64,000 nucleotides of DNA from Sideroxydans sp. (GTDB lineage Bacteria > Pseudomonadota > Gammaproteobacteria > Burkholderiales > Gallionellaceae): the NCBI GenBank assembly GCA_013791855.1, contig VMTA01000004.1:124001-188000 (forward strand), in the 5' to 3' direction. The notes below the pieces were generated by a model that did not search any database, was not told the origin of the DNA, and saw only the letters and a list, made by a program, of their open reading frames with translations. Positions 18,963 to 29,243 of the stretch are shown here, in pieces. The translations under genes were made by a program, and so were the position numbers. Each line of letters starts with the position of its first letter. The stretch's first letter is position 1.

Positions 18963-18993
18963 GAACGGGGCGCGCAAGCGCCCCGTTCTGTTT
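18963..18993 (+). terminator. Terminator between erpA and anmK
   Basis: Perfect 11-bp stem GAACGGGGCGC/GCGCCCCGTTC with loop GCAA, then TGTTTTA. The hairpin lies between convergent genes, so it can serve erpA and may slow the opposite transcript as well. Confidence 0.85.
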
Positions 18994-20093
18994 TATGCAG
19001 GGTAGATAGCGCCCAGTACGCAGGGGTGTGATGCGCCTGTGGCGGCGGGCAGGTTGCCTGGTTGCAGCGTCATGGTCTGGCGTGCCAGCCAGGCAAAAGC
19101 GATCGCCTCCATCCAGTCTGCGGGAATGCCGAGTGCATCGGTTTTGCGGATGCGGCAGTGCGGTAAACGCTGTTGCAGTGCCGATGCCAATGCGGCATTG
19201 TGCGCACCGCCGCCGCACAGATACAGTTCCTCGGCACCCGCACAGAATCTGTCGAGCGCTTGAGCGATACTGTTGCAAGTGAGCGCCAGCAGAGTCGCCT
19301 GTACATCTGCGGGCGACTCTGTGCCATTAAGTCGATCCTCCAGCCATGCAAGATTGAACAGGTCGCGTCCCGTACTCTTGGGAGGCGACTCGGAAAAATA
19401 TGGCTCGGCCATCATGCGTTGCAGCAACTCTGGAATGACCTTGCCGCTGGCAGCCCACTCGCCATTCTCGTCATAGGGCTTGCCATGGTGTTTGCTGATC
19501 CAGCTATCCAGCAACAGATTCCCCGGGCCGGAATCGAATCCCGTCGTGCCGTGGCCGGGTTGCAGGTCGGTGAGGTTGGCGATGCCGCCAAGGTTGAGTA
19601 TGACGCGATGGATCGCGGGATGACGCAGCATCATGTCATGGAATGCGGGCACCAATGGTGCGCCCTGACCGCCTGCAGCGATGTCGCGTGAACGGAAGTC
19701 GCTCACGACGTGGATGCCGGTCAGTTCAGCCAGAAGCGCGCCATTGCCAAGTTGCACCGTGTAACCTTGCTCGGGCCGATGGCGGATGGTCTGGCCGTGG
19801 CTGCCGATGGCCAGTACGAGTTGGGGTGAAACACCTGCCTTGTTCAGTAAGGCGTGGCTGGCATCGGCGTAAGCGCGGGCCAGTGCGATGGAAGCGAGTT
19901 GTGTGCGGTGTATCTCGTCGAAACCGGGTTGGTGCAGTTCGAGCAATACAGCTTTCAGTGATGGCGGATACGGCTGGTAATGGCTAGCCAGCATCTGGGG
20001 CTTGTCGTCTTTGAATTCGACCAGTGCGACGTCGATGCCATCCAGACTGGTGCCTGACATGATGCCAAGATAAAGCTCAGAAGCGGTTTTCAC
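18993..20093 (-). CDS. anmK: Anhydro-N-acetylmuramic acid kinase
   Basis: Recycles cell-wall sugar: phosphorylates and opens 1,6-anhydro-MurNAc to MurNAc-6-phosphate. The 366 residues match AnmK; GIMSGTSLDGIDVALVEF at the start is the ATP-binding signature, and DSGPGNLLLD, GRDLFNLAWLE and LYLCGGGAHN follow. The start codon is GTG at 20093, sharing one base with the TAG stop of the upstream M23 peptidase, so the two murein genes form a tightly coupled pair. A murQ etherase is not in the window. Confidence 0.94.
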   Translation of the reverse strand: MKTASELYLGIMSGTSLDGIDVALVEFKDDKPQMLASHYQPYPPSLKAVLLELHQPGFDEIHRTQLASIALARAYADASHALLNKAGVSPQLVLAIGSHGQTIRHRPEQGYTVQLGNGALLAELTGIHVVSDFRSRDIAAGGQGAPLVPAFHDMMLRHPAIHRVILNLGGIANLTDLQPGHGTTGFDSGPGNLLLDSWISKHHGKPYDENGEWAASGKVIPELLQRMMAEPYFSESPPKSTGRDLFNLAWLEDRLNGTESPADVQATLLALTCNSIAQALDRFCAGAEELYLCGGGAHNAALASALQQRLPHCRIRKTDALGIPADWMEAIAFAWLARQTMTLQPGNLPAATGASHPCVLGAIYPA

Positions 20094-21391
20094 TAATCGA
20101 GTTTGGCGATGCGCGTATTGTGCAACAAGGAAAGCCGGGCGTTCAGGTCGCGCGTGGATTCGCTGAATGCAGTGCGCTGGGCATCGCTGATCGGTTTGCC
20201 ATCCGGCAGCACCATCTTCAGCGGATCGCGCTGGACGCCGCTGACCTTGAATTCGTAATGCAGGTGGGGACCGCTGGCCAGGCCGGTCTTGCCCACATAG
20301 CCGATGACCTCGCCTTGCCCTACGCGTTGACCGCGATGCAGGCTGGCGGCGAATCTTGAGAGGTGGCCATAGACCGTTTGATAATGGCCCTGATGCTTAA
20401 GTATCACCACATTACCGTAACCTCCCTGCTTGCCTACGAAGCTCACAACGCCATCAGCCGTGGCGCGCACCTTGGTGCCGATGGGGGCGGCATAGTCCAC
20501 ACCTTTGTGGGCGCGCCATTTGTTGAGTACCGGATGGAAGCGCGAGCGACTGAAGCCGGAGCTCACGCGCGAGAATTCGATGGGAGAGCGCAGGAAGGCC
20601 TTGCGCATGCTCTTGCCGTCCGGTGAGAAGTAGTCACCGCCATGACGTGAGTTCTGGAAAAAGAAGGCGCGGAAAGTGCGGCCGTGGTTGACGAACTCTG
20701 CAGCCAAGATGCGCCCTTTATGCGCCGATTCGCCGTTCACGTAGTCCATCTCGTAGATCACACTGAATTTATCGTGCCGACGCAGGTCGCGGTGGAAGTC
20801 GATATCACCGCCGAAGACTTCGACCATCTGATTGGCGATCGAATCCGGCAATCCTGCCTCATCCGTGGCGGCGTACAGGCTACTGCTGATCTCGCCGGTC
20901 TGCACAAAGACACGGCGTTCAGTCTCGGCGACATGTTCCGTCACCCTGAAGCTTGCGCCGTCTTTGAGTATCTGAACCTGATTGCCATCGTTGTCGGTGT
21001 AGCGCAGGGCAAGCAGATTGTGCGCATCGTCCGCCTCGGCCAGAAAAGTCCTGCCCACGCGCAATTGGCGGAACGAACTGGCCGATGAGGCGCGACGCAG
21101 GAATTCATCTGCAGCCGGATCCTGCACATTCACGCGGCGCAACAGCTCGCCCACGGTGTCCCCGCGTTGTACGCGGTCATTGCGCCAGAACACGGAAGCA
21201 TCGGGCTGTTGTGCAGTGTTGGCGGGCAGTTCGATGTGCTCGATGACGCTGTATTGTGAGGCAGACAGGCCGGCGGTCTGGGGCATGATGCCGAACGCCG
21301 TCACCACCCCGAGCAACGGCAGGGTGGACAGGGTGACGAACCAGCGCAGCTTCATCTTGTGCGCGTGTAACAGGGTGTTTTGCGGTAACAT
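20093..21391 (-). CDS. M23 family metallopeptidase (murein endopeptidase, MepM-like)
   Basis: A 432-residue envelope protein. One N-terminal membrane helix (about 17-37, [19 protein letters not shown]) is followed by a LysM/OapA-like segment ([15 protein letters not shown] at about 72-86) and a C-terminal LytM domain. The zinc ligands are in [11 protein letters not shown] (H-xxx-D) and in GPHLHYEF (H-x-H). Such enzymes cut peptide cross-links in peptidoglycan to allow growth. I chose the ATG at 21391; a farther start at 21538 would overlap the start of the divergent tyrS. Coupled to anmK. Confidence 0.9.
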   Translation of the reverse strand: MLPQNTLLHAHKMKLRWFVTLSTLPLLGVVTAFGIMPQTAGLSASQYSVIEHIELPANTAQQPDASVFWRNDRVQRGDTVGELLRRVNVQDPAADEFLRRASSASSFRQLRVGRTFLAEADDAHNLLALRYTDNDGNQVQILKDGASFRVTEHVAETERRVFVQTGEISSSLYAATDEAGLPDSIANQMVEVFGGDIDFHRDLRRHDKFSVIYEMDYVNGESAHKGRILAAEFVNHGRTFRAFFFQNSRHGGDYFSPDGKSMRKAFLRSPIEFSRVSSGFSRSRFHPVLNKWRAHKGVDYAAPIGTKVRATADGVVSFVGKQGGYGNVVILKHQGHYQTVYGHLSRFAASLHRGQRVGQGEVIGYVGKTGLASGPHLHYEFKVSGVQRDPLKMVLPDGKPISDAQRTAFSESTRDLNARLSLLHNTRIAKLD

Positions 21392-21536
21392 TCGCGCTTC
21401 CTCGGCGTCGTCGTTGGCGCATATGCGAAAGGCATGGCGACCAACAAGCAGAATACGGCGCCACTTTAACAGAAAGCGACACCCCATCAAAATCCGCCCG
21501 GCACCCGGGCAAGAAACAGACAAGCGGTCTTTCGAC

Positions 21537-22733
<1,197 letters not shown>

Positions 22734-22740
22734 ATACCGG

Positions 22741-22769
22741 TTGTGCGCCGGGTGCGTCTTCGGTAGAAT
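22741..22769 (+). promoter_or_regulatory. rpsU promoter
   Basis: TTGTGC (22741-22746), 17 bp spacer, TAGAAT (22764-22769), followed by CGCGCCC. It sits 8 bp after the tyrS stop and drives the rpsU gene, possibly the rpsU-yqeY-dnaG-rpoD block. Confidence 0.75.
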
Positions 22770-22805
22770 CGCGCCCTCGAATTTTTGGTTAAAGGTAGTT
22801 TGTCC

Positions 22806-23018
22806 ATGACAACCGTACGTGTTAAAGAAAATGAGCCGTTCGAAGTAGCAATGCGCCGCTTCAAGCGTTCCGTAGAGAAGACCGGTCTGCTGACCGAACT
22901 GCGCGCCCGCGAGTTTTACGAGAAGCCCACAGCCGAGCGCAAGCGCAAGCTGGCCGCTGCCGTGAAGCGTCACTACAAGCGTCTGCGCAGCCAAACTCTG
23001 CCGCCGAAGATGTATTGA
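22806..23018 (+). CDS. rpsU: 30S ribosomal protein S21
   Basis: Small basic protein of the 30S subunit near the anti-Shine-Dalgarno. The 70-residue length is typical; [21 protein letters not shown]-type start and the conserved [19 protein letters not shown] segment are clear. The ATG at 22806 was chosen over an upstream start that would add seven residues not found in the family. It heads the old macromolecular-synthesis order rpsU-(yqeY)-dnaG-rpoD and is followed by a terminator that must be read through or bypassed to reach dnaG. Confidence 0.97.
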   Translation: MTTVRVKENEPFEVAMRRFKRSVEKTGLLTELRAREFYEKPTAERKRKLAAAVKRHYKRLRSQTLPPKMY

Positions 23019-23033
23019 TCCAGATTCACCCGG

Positions 23034-23070
23034 ACGCCGCAATCTTTCGGGGTTGCGGCGTTTTGCTTTT
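23034..23070 (+). terminator. Terminator/attenuator after rpsU
   Basis: Stem ACGCCGCAA/TTGCGGCGT with a 10-nt loop, followed by TTTTGCTTTT. In E. coli a comparable site between rpsU and dnaG lowers dnaG expression; the same role here is inference. Confidence 0.8.
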
Positions 23071-23087
23071 GTTTTGAGGAGTAGAGC

Positions 23088-23534
23088 TTGAGCCTGAAAC
23101 AGCAGATCACTGAAGACATGAAAACAGCGATGCGCGCCAAAGAAACGGCCCGACTCGGTGCTATTCGTCTGCTACTTGCCGCCATGAAGCAGAAAGAGGT
23201 CGACGAGCGCGTCGAACTTGGTGATGCGGATGTGCTGGCGATCATCGACAAGATGCTCAAGCAGCGCCGCGACTCTATCACTCAATATGAAGCGGCCGGT
23301 CGGCAGGACCTGTCGGATGTCGAGAAGTTTGAGATGTCTGTGTTGCAAACCTACATGCCGCAGCAGATGAGCGAAGCGGAAGTCGCAGCCGCCATCGAAC
23401 AGGCAGTCGCCGCATCCGGTGCAGCCAGCGTGCAGGACATGGGCAAGGTGATGGCCATCCTCAAGCCGAAACTGGCAGGACGCGCCGATCTGGGCAAAGT
23501 GTCCGGGCAAGTTAAGGCTGCGTTGTCCAAGTGA
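23088..23534 (+). CDS. yqeY: GatB/YqeY domain-containing protein
   Basis: A 148-residue protein of the YqeY family, related to the C-terminal tail of GatB/GatE, which grips tRNA in the amidotransferase; the role of the free-standing protein is unclear. Seen: helical ITEDMKTAMRAKETARLGAIRLLLAAMKQKEVD at the start and KVMAILKPKLAGRADLGKVSGQVK at the end. The start is a TTG at 23088 (LSLKQQ) with GAGGAG 7-12 nt upstream. It sits in its common place between rpsU and dnaG. Confidence 0.9.
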   Translation: MSLKQQITEDMKTAMRAKETARLGAIRLLLAAMKQKEVDERVELGDADVLAIIDKMLKQRRDSITQYEAAGRQDLSDVEKFEMSVLQTYMPQQMSEAEVAAAIEQAVAASGAASVQDMGKVMAILKPKLAGRADLGKVSGQVKAALSK

Positions 23535-23591
23535 TTCCGTCATTCCGGCGCTGACCGGGATGCAGTGGTTCTCTATCGAGCGGGGGCGGGA

Positions 23592-25325
23592 GTGATTCCA
23601 AAAAGTTTCATTCAGGATCTGCTCAATCGTCTCGACATCGTCGATGTCATCGAGCGCTATGTTCCGCTGAAGAAAGCCGGCGCAAACTACGTCGCCTGCT
23701 GTCCTTTCCATAACGAAAAATCCCCGTCGTTCACCGTCAGCCAGAGCAAGCAGTTCTATCACTGCTTCGGATGCGGTGCACATGGCACCGCGATCGGCTT
23801 CGTCATGGAGCACACCGGCAGCGGCTTCGTAGAAGCGGTGGAAGATCTGGCCAAAGGCATAGGTCTCGAAGTGCCGCGCGAAGCCTCGAGCACGCCGCAG
23901 ATAAAAGTCGCTCCCGATCTGTACGAGTTGATGCAGACAGCCACGCGCTACTACCGCGAGCAACTGAAGAACAATCCGCGTGCGATCGATTACCTCAAGG
24001 GGCGCGGACTCTCCGGTGAAGTTGCAGCTCGCTTCGGTATCGGCTATGCCCCCGACGATTGGCAACCTCTCAAAGCCGCTGTCTCCAACTATCAGGATGC
24101 TTCGCTGGTCGAGGCCGGTCTGGTGATCGAAGGAGAGGGCGGCAAACGCTACGATCGCTTCCGTGATCGCATCATGTTCCCCATCGTGAATGTGCGTGGC
24201 AACGTGATCGGATTCGGCGGGCGTGTGCTGGACAAGGGCGAGCCGAAATATCTCAACTCGCCTGAGACCACGCTGTTCGAGAAAGGTCACGAACTGTACG
24301 GTCTGTATCAGGCGCAGAAGGCCATCCGTGCCCAGCAGCGTGTGGTGGTGGTGGAAGGTTACATGGACGTGGTGGCGCTCGCGCAGCACGGCGTGGAATA
24401 TGCAGTGGCGACACTGGGCACGGCAACGACGCCATTCCATATTCAGAAGCTGATGCGCGTGTGTGACCAGCTGGTGTTTTGTTTCGACGGAGACCGCGCC
24501 GGCCAGAAAGCCGCATGGCGCGCGCTGGAGAATGCCTTGCCGCAATTGCAGGACGGCAAGCGCATCGGCTTCCTGTTCCTACCGGAAGAGCATGACCCTG
24601 ATTCGTACATACGCGAATTCGGCACGGAAGCCTTCGAGCACGAATTGGATGATTCAATGACGCTGTCCGGCTATCTGCTGCGCGAACTGGCGGCGCAAGT
24701 CGACCTGACGACGCAGGAAGGTAAAAGCGCTTTGGTGAAGAATGCACAGCCGTTGCTGACGACCATCACAGCACCGACCACTGCCCTGCTGTTGCGTAAA
24801 CAGGTCGCTGCTTTGGCCGGATTGGAGCAGGCGGAACTGGAAGCCCTTTGGTCTATCAAGCCGGTCGCAACGCCCAAACGCATCGCGCCACAGAAGGCAA
24901 AGCGCAATGCGCCCTCGGAGTTGCGTCACATGTTGCGCTGCCTGCTGATGAAGCCGGAACTGGCCCGTGAATTGCCGCGCGATTGGTCAAGTGAGACTGC
25001 CGAGGGCGCAGCCATCACAGCGCTGGCGGATTGGCTGCATGAAGGTGCCGACGAAGTCAGCACGGCTGCGTTGATCCAGCATTTCCAGGATACGGTGCAC
25101 GCTTCGGTATTCGCCTCCGTGCGGGGCGAAGTCATGCAGCTGGGAGACGATTACGACATCGACTCGGACTTCTCTGGCTTGCTGCGTAAGATACGGCGCG
25201 CCGAGATCGAAAGTGAAATGACTCTGCTGCTGGCCAAAGGCTTGTCAGGAATGAGTCCTGCCGAGCGTGAGCGGCATGCGGAGCTTAAAGATGCGCTAGC
25301 GCAATTGAAGGCCACACTGAGCTGA
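23592..25325 (+). CDS. dnaG: DNA primase
   Basis: Makes RNA primers at the replication fork. With the GTG at 23592 (VIPKSFIQDLL) it has 577 residues, the usual size. The N-terminal CHC2 zinc ligands are C37, H40, C58 and C61; the TOPRIM core has VVVEGYMDVVAL and the acidic FCFDGDRAGQKAA; the C-terminal helical domain that binds DnaB helicase follows from about 430 (LRHMLRCLLMKPEL). An in-frame ATG-like start 27 bp upstream is less likely. Stands between yqeY and rpoD. Confidence 0.95.
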   Translation: MIPKSFIQDLLNRLDIVDVIERYVPLKKAGANYVACCPFHNEKSPSFTVSQSKQFYHCFGCGAHGTAIGFVMEHTGSGFVEAVEDLAKGIGLEVPREASSTPQIKVAPDLYELMQTATRYYREQLKNNPRAIDYLKGRGLSGEVAARFGIGYAPDDWQPLKAAVSNYQDASLVEAGLVIEGEGGKRYDRFRDRIMFPIVNVRGNVIGFGGRVLDKGEPKYLNSPETTLFEKGHELYGLYQAQKAIRAQQRVVVVEGYMDVVALAQHGVEYAVATLGTATTPFHIQKLMRVCDQLVFCFDGDRAGQKAAWRALENALPQLQDGKRIGFLFLPEEHDPDSYIREFGTEAFEHELDDSMTLSGYLLRELAAQVDLTTQEGKSALVKNAQPLLTTITAPTTALLLRKQVAALAGLEQAELEALWSIKPVATPKRIAPQKAKRNAPSELRHMLRCLLMKPELARELPRDWSSETAEGAAITALADWLHEGADEVSTAALIQHFQDTVHASVFASVRGEVMQLGDDYDIDSDFSGLLRKIRRAEIESEMTLLLAKGLSGMSPAERERHAELKDALAQLKATLS

Positions 25326-25384
25326 AAACAGGGGGTAGGCACGGTAATTGCATCCGTCCGTGTAGACGCTGTTCGAAGCTAACC

Positions 25385-25414
25385 TTCGGAAAAGTTGAAT
25401 AAATCTGCTATAAT
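25385..25414 (+). promoter_or_regulatory. rpoD promoter
   Basis: Consensus TATAAT (25409-25414) followed by CCGCGCCC, with a weak -35 TTCGGA 18 bp upstream. It lies in the 153-bp gap between dnaG and rpoD and lets rpoD be expressed apart from dnaG. Confidence 0.65.
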
Positions 25415-25478
25415 CCGCGCCCTTTTGGTGGTCGAGACACGACTGCCCGCTAATCAATTTTAATTCTGGGAACCGAGC

Positions 25479-27521
25479 ATGGCGACTCAGCAAAACAAGA
25501 AAACCACTACTCCGGCAAAAAAAACCACGGCGGAAGCCAAACGCGAGACAGCGAATGCTACGGAAAAAAGTGCCAGCAAAACTACCAGCGTAAAAGCCAA
25601 AGCAGCAGAGGTAGCAAGCAAGCAGAGCGATAGCTCTCAAGATATCGAAGAGCGTCGCACGCGCCTCAAAGCGCTGATCCTGCTGGGCAAGGAGCGCGGC
25701 TACCTGACTTTTGCCGAGATCAACGACCACCTGCCCGACATGCTGGAAGTCGAGCAGGTCGAGGGCGTGGTCAGCATGATCAACGACATGGGCATCTCCG
25801 TGTGCGACGTCGCACCGGACAGCGAGTCGATGGTGATGAACGAAGTCGCACCGCCCGTGGCCGATGATGATGCCGCTGCCGAAGCCGAGGCCGCCATCTC
25901 TACCGTCGATTCCGAATTCGGTCGAACCACCGATCCGGTGCGCATGTACATGCGTGAGATGGGGGTGGTCAATCTGCTCACCCGCCAGGACGAGATCGAG
26001 ATCGCCAAGCGTATCGAAGACGGCCTGAAGCACATGATCATGGCCATCTCCGCTTGCCCGGCGACTATCGCCGAGATCCTGTTGCTGGCTCAAAAGATCG
26101 CCAATGACGAGATGCGTGTCGAGGAACTGATCGACGGGTTCGTCGATGGCGAAGACGAAGCCAAGATCGGCAGCGATGCCGACGACAGCAGCAGCGATTC
26201 GAACGACGACGCCGATGCGGAGAGCGACGACTCCGATAACGATGAAGAAGAAGACGAAGAAGCGCAGGCCGAAGCCGCCGCAGCTGCCGTAGCGGCCAAT
26301 CTGGCGCAGATGAAGGTCGATGCGCTGACACGCTTCGCGCTGATCAGCGACCTGTTCACCAAAATGGGCAAGGCATACGAGAAATTCGGCTACCGCAGCA
26401 AGCAATACGACAAGCTGCAGCAACAGATCTCCGATGAGCTGATGCAGTTCCGTTTCTCCGCAAAACAAGTGGATGCTTTGTGCGACACCATGCGCAAGAT
26501 GGTGGAGGACGTGCGTACCAGCGAGCGTGCCATCCAGACACTGTGCGTCACCAAATCGCACATGCCGCGTCCGCACTTCATCAAGTCTTTCCCGTCCAAC
26601 GAACTCAATCTGGAATGGGTGCATCGCGAGATCGCGGCCAAAAAGCCCTACAGTGAAACGCTGTCACGCCATGAAGCTGCCATCATCGACCAGCAGAAAC
26701 AGATGATCGCCCTGCAGCAGCGCGTGGGCATCCCCATCGTCGACCTGAAAGAGATCAACCGCCAGATGACCAACGGCGAAGCCAAGGCACGCCGCGCCAA
26801 GCGCGACATGATCGAGGCCAACCTGCGTCTGGTCATCTCCATCGCCAAGAAATATACCAACCGCGGTCTGCAATTCCTCGACCTCATCCAGGAAGGCAAC
26901 ATCGGTCTGATGAAGGCCGTGGACAAATTCGAATATCGCCGCGGTTACAAGTTCTCGACTTACGCGACTTGGTGGATCCGTCAGGCCATCACGCGCTCCA
27001 TCGCAGACCAGGCGCGCACCATCCGTATCCCGGTGCACATGATCGAGACCATCAACAAGATGAACCGCATCTCGCGCCAGATCATGCAGGAGACGGGTAT
27101 CGAAGCCGATGCGGCCACGCTCGCAGTCAAGATGGAGATGCCGGAAGACAAGATCCGCAAGATCCTCAAGATCGCCAAGGAGCCCATCTCCATGGAAACG
27201 CCGGTTGGTGACGACGACGACTCCCATCTGGGAGACTTCATCGAAGACGCCAACTCATTGGCCCCGATCGATGCGGCCGTATTCGACAGTCTGCGCAACG
27301 TCACCAAGGACATCCTCGACAGCCTGACTCAGCGCGAAGCCAAAGTGCTGCGCATGCGTTTCGGTATCGAGATGAACACCGACCACACGCTGGAAGAAGT
27401 CGGCAAACAGTTCGACGTCACCCGCGAGCGTATCCGTCAGATAGAAGCCAAGGCCCTGCGCAAGCTGCGCCATCCTTCCCGTTCCGAGAAACTGAAGAGC
27501 TTCCTCGACGGCGAAAGTTAA
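25479..27521 (+). CDS. rpoD: RNA polymerase primary sigma factor RpoD (sigma-70)
   Basis: Housekeeping sigma factor. The 680-residue protein has a Lys/Thr/Ala-rich N-terminus (1-60), region 1.1 (about 65-120), the non-conserved insert with a very acidic Asp/Ser/Glu stretch (about 223-268), region 2 with the -10 melting core ([13 protein letters not shown] near 490), region 3, and region 4 with the -35 helix-turn-helix ([23 protein letters not shown] near 640). Preceded by its own TATAAT promoter; only 7 bp separate its stop from a tRNA gene, so the tRNA is probably processed from the rpoD transcript. Confidence 0.98.
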   Translation: MATQQNKKTTTPAKKTTAEAKRETANATEKSASKTTSVKAKAAEVASKQSDSSQDIEERRTRLKALILLGKERGYLTFAEINDHLPDMLEVEQVEGVVSMINDMGISVCDVAPDSESMVMNEVAPPVADDDAAAEAEAAISTVDSEFGRTTDPVRMYMREMGVVNLLTRQDEIEIAKRIEDGLKHMIMAISACPATIAEILLLAQKIANDEMRVEELIDGFVDGEDEAKIGSDADDSSSDSNDDADAESDDSDNDEEEDEEAQAEAAAAAVAANLAQMKVDALTRFALISDLFTKMGKAYEKFGYRSKQYDKLQQQISDELMQFRFSAKQVDALCDTMRKMVEDVRTSERAIQTLCVTKSHMPRPHFIKSFPSNELNLEWVHREIAAKKPYSETLSRHEAAIIDQQKQMIALQQRVGIPIVDLKEINRQMTNGEAKARRAKRDMIEANLRLVISIAKKYTNRGLQFLDLIQEGNIGLMKAVDKFEYRRGYKFSTYATWWIRQAITRSIADQARTIRIPVHMIETINKMNRISRQIMQETGIEADAATLAVKMEMPEDKIRKILKIAKEPISMETPVGDDDDSHLGDFIEDANSLAPIDAAVFDSLRNVTKDILDSLTQREAKVLRMRFGIEMNTDHTLEEVGKQFDVTRERIRQIEAKALRKLRHPSRSEKLKSFLDGES

Positions 27522-27528
27522 GTGTCAC

Positions 27529-27605
27529 GGGCCCTTAGCTCAGTTGGTTAGAGCAGAGGACTCATAATCCTTTGGTCCGCGGTTCAAGTCCGCGAGGGCC
27601 CACCA
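27529..27605 (+). tRNA. tRNA with CAT anticodon, probably tRNA-Ile2 (lysidine type)
   Basis: A complete 77-nt cloverleaf including encoded CCA (27603-27605). Acceptor GGGCCCT pairs with AGGGCCC; the anticodon loop is CTCATAA with anticodon CAT at 27563-27565; the T arm is CGCGG/CCGCG around TTCAAGT. C4-G69, C5-G68 and T12-A23 are the pairs read by the lysidine synthetase TilS in E. coli Ile2, and the variable and T-loop part also looks like Ile2 rather than elongator Met. Annotation programs may call it tRNA-Met. It lies 7 bp after rpoD and marks one edge of the Fic island. Confidence 0.93.
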
Positions 27606-27612
27606 AATAAAC

Positions 27613-27646
27613 AAAAGGCTTACAGAAATGTAAGCCTTTTGTTTTT
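27613..27646 (+). terminator. Terminator after rpoD-tRNA
   Basis: Perfect 12-bp stem AAAAGGCTTACA/TGTAAGCCTTTT with GAAA loop, then GTTTTT. It begins 8 bp after the tRNA CCA and belongs to the AT-rich sequence side. Confidence 0.93.
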
Positions 27647-27750
27647 CTACAAACTTTCAGGATTTTCTACGAAAAATCTATGGAATGCTTAGGCCTTAAT
27701 ATATTTCTAAAAGGGTTTAAATGAAAAATAATAGGAAAGCTAAGCTCAAA

Positions 27751-27960
27751 GTAAATAGACGTTCAATAATTACTAACTAAGTAGTTTGAGCTAAATATTA
27801 GCTAAAAAAATAATCTCAAAGTAATTTGAGATGCATTAATTAAAGACAAAATAGCTTGAGATAAAAAATAACTAGAAAATTAATCTCAAATTATTTTGAG
27901 GAGCGACAATTAAAGACTAACAAGCTTGAGCTAAATATTTATAAGGAAATTAATCTCAAA
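27751..27960 (+). repeat. Three 70-bp tandem repeats with phased CTCAA/TTGAG motifs
   Basis: Units 27751-27820, 27821-27890 and 27891-27960. By hand alignment units 2 and 3 agree at 53 of 70 positions and units 1 and 3 at 48 of 70; the last ten bases TAATCTCAAA are identical in all. CTCAAA ends at 27750, 27820, 27890 and 27960; TTGAG ends at 27790, 27830, 27860, 27900 and 27930. All distances are multiples of 10, so the motifs lie on one face of the helix. Unit borders form hairpins (ATCTCAAA/TTTGAGAT at 27813-27832; CTCAAA/TTTGAG at 27885-27900). No long open frame. Confidence 0.9.
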
Positions 27961-28015
27961 ACAAATTATGACTCCACAAAGTACAAAATAATTGGCTGAA
28001 TAAATTCCCGCAAGT

Positions 28016-28082
28016 TTGACGTTAATAATTATATTTATATTGACGTCAATAAATCTTGTCGTTAATATTCGAGTTAATAATT
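28016..28082 (+). repeat. Three short direct repeats in the fic promoter
   Basis: TTGACGTTAATAATT (28016-28030), TTGTCGTTAATATTC (28056-28070) and TTCGAGTTAATAATT (28068-28082) are variants of one 15-bp word. A perfect palindrome TTGACGTCAA (28040-28049) lies between the first and second. These look like operator sites around the fic promoter. Confidence 0.6.
28040..28068 (+). promoter_or_regulatory. Promoter of the fic gene
   Basis: TTGACG (28040-28045), 17 bp, TAATAT (28063-28068). The -35 box is inside the palindrome TTGACGTCAA, so a bound repressor would block it. The ATG at 28091 follows about 16 nt after the expected start; no good ribosome site is visible. Confidence 0.6.
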
Positions 28083-28090
28083 TCCGACAA

Positions 28091-29239
28091 ATGGGGTTTG
28101 AATTGTCTATACCTGAAAAAGAGTTGAATTTCGAACATGCAGTAAATTATCACTATGAAAAATTTCCACCTGCAAACATAGACTATGGACTCATTGTAAA
28201 TCAGTTGGTTAGGGCTACTGAGGCGATTGCACGCTTCGATCAAATGCTAAAGAATTTGCATAACAGCGAAATTATGCTGGCTCCTTTACGTAATCAGGAG
28301 GCTGTTATTTCTTCAAGAATGGAAGGAACAGTTAGTACGATGGACGAGATTCTTCAGTACGAAGCGGATTACGACGAGACTGGAGAAGGAGAAGCAAACA
28401 CACGATCAGAGGTAATCGAGACAATTCTTTATCAGCGAGCGTTAAAAAACGCACAGGCAGAAATTGAGCGCGGCCAACCACTTTCACAATTTTTGATAAA
28501 AGCTGCGCACCAGCAGCTATTGTCATTTGGTCGAGGCCACACAAAGTCACCAGGAAAATACAAAAGTGAACAGAACTATTTAGTAGATAAAACTAAAAGA
28601 AATGTTTTATTTGTGCCTATAAGCCCTGAACGATTGCAAGAGGGATTAGATAGCCTATTCAAATATATTGAAGAGTCGAAAGAAACAGCCCTGATTAAAG
28701 CGGCTATCACGCATATTGAATTTGAAGCGCTGCATCCATTTAAGGACGGAAATGGACGTATCGGCAGAATGATAATCACTTTGATGCTTTGGACATCGGG
28801 TGTGATTTCAGCCCCGCATTATTACATCAGCGGATATTTTGAAGAGAATAAAGACCAGTATATTGACTCAATGAGACGTGTTTCGGAATCCAATGATTGG
28901 ACGGGTTGGTGCTTGTTCTTCTTAGAGGCCGTAGAGCAGCAAGCTATTAGCAACTTGCAAATTGCTGAAAATATTCGCACGCTATATGAAGAAATGAAAA
29001 TCGAGTTCAGTGAACTCCTGGCATCAAAGTGGAGTGTCAATGCACTAGACTATATTTTTACGAATCCCGTTTTTAGAAACAATAAATTTACACAGCACAG
29101 CGGTATCCCAAGCGCAAGTGCTGCGAGATTTACGAGGCTACTACTTGAAAAAGACCTCATAACTGTTGTGCAAGAAGCATCAGGAAGAAGACCTGCTCTA
29201 TACAGGTTTGAGCCACTGATGAGATTAGTTCGGGTTTAA
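28091..29239 (+). CDS. fic: Fic family protein, class II AMPylator-type with winged-helix tail
   Basis: Fic enzymes transfer AMP (or another nucleotide part) to hydroxyls of target proteins. From the ATG at 28091 it has 382 residues: Fic N-terminal domain (about 10-95), Fic core with intact HPFKDGNGRIGR (residues 215-226; catalytic His, Asp, Asn, both Arg), and a C-terminal winged-helix-like part (about 310-382, HSGIPSASAARFTRLLLEKDLI). The inhibitory motif SSRMEG (74-79) precedes the core, so it is class II: self-inhibited, needing no separate antitoxin. A TTG start at 28016 would lie in the promoter. Target unknown. AT-rich codon use unlike its neighbours points to transfer. Confidence 0.92.
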   Translation: MGFELSIPEKELNFEHAVNYHYEKFPPANIDYGLIVNQLVRATEAIARFDQMLKNLHNSEIMLAPLRNQEAVISSRMEGTVSTMDEILQYEADYDETGEGEANTRSEVIETILYQRALKNAQAEIERGQPLSQFLIKAAHQQLLSFGRGHTKSPGKYKSEQNYLVDKTKRNVLFVPISPERLQEGLDSLFKYIEESKETALIKAAITHIEFEALHPFKDGNGRIGRMIITLMLWTSGVISAPHYYISGYFEENKDQYIDSMRRVSESNDWTGWCLFFLEAVEQQAISNLQIAENIRTLYEEMKIEFSELLASKWSVNALDYIFTNPVFRNNKFTQHSGIPSASAARFTRLLLEKDLITVVQEASGRRPALYRFEPLMRLVRV

Positions 29240-29243
29240 CTTC

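Noticed and set aside
25296-26624. Long minus-strand open frame opposite rpoD
   Set aside because: Shadow of the GC-rich codon pattern of rpoD; no domain.
27721-27780. 19-residue basic peptide MKNNRKAKLKVNRRSIITN at the start of the island
   Set aside because: It has an AAGGG 8 nt upstream, but it is too short, runs into the repeat array and has no other support.
27751-27960. CRISPR array
   Set aside because: Repeat units are contiguous and 70 bp long with drift; there are no unique spacers and no cas genes.
28016-28090. TTG start for the Fic protein at 28016
   Set aside because: It would add a hydrophobic tail encoded by the promoter and operator repeats; the ATG at 28091 gives a normal Fic N-terminus.
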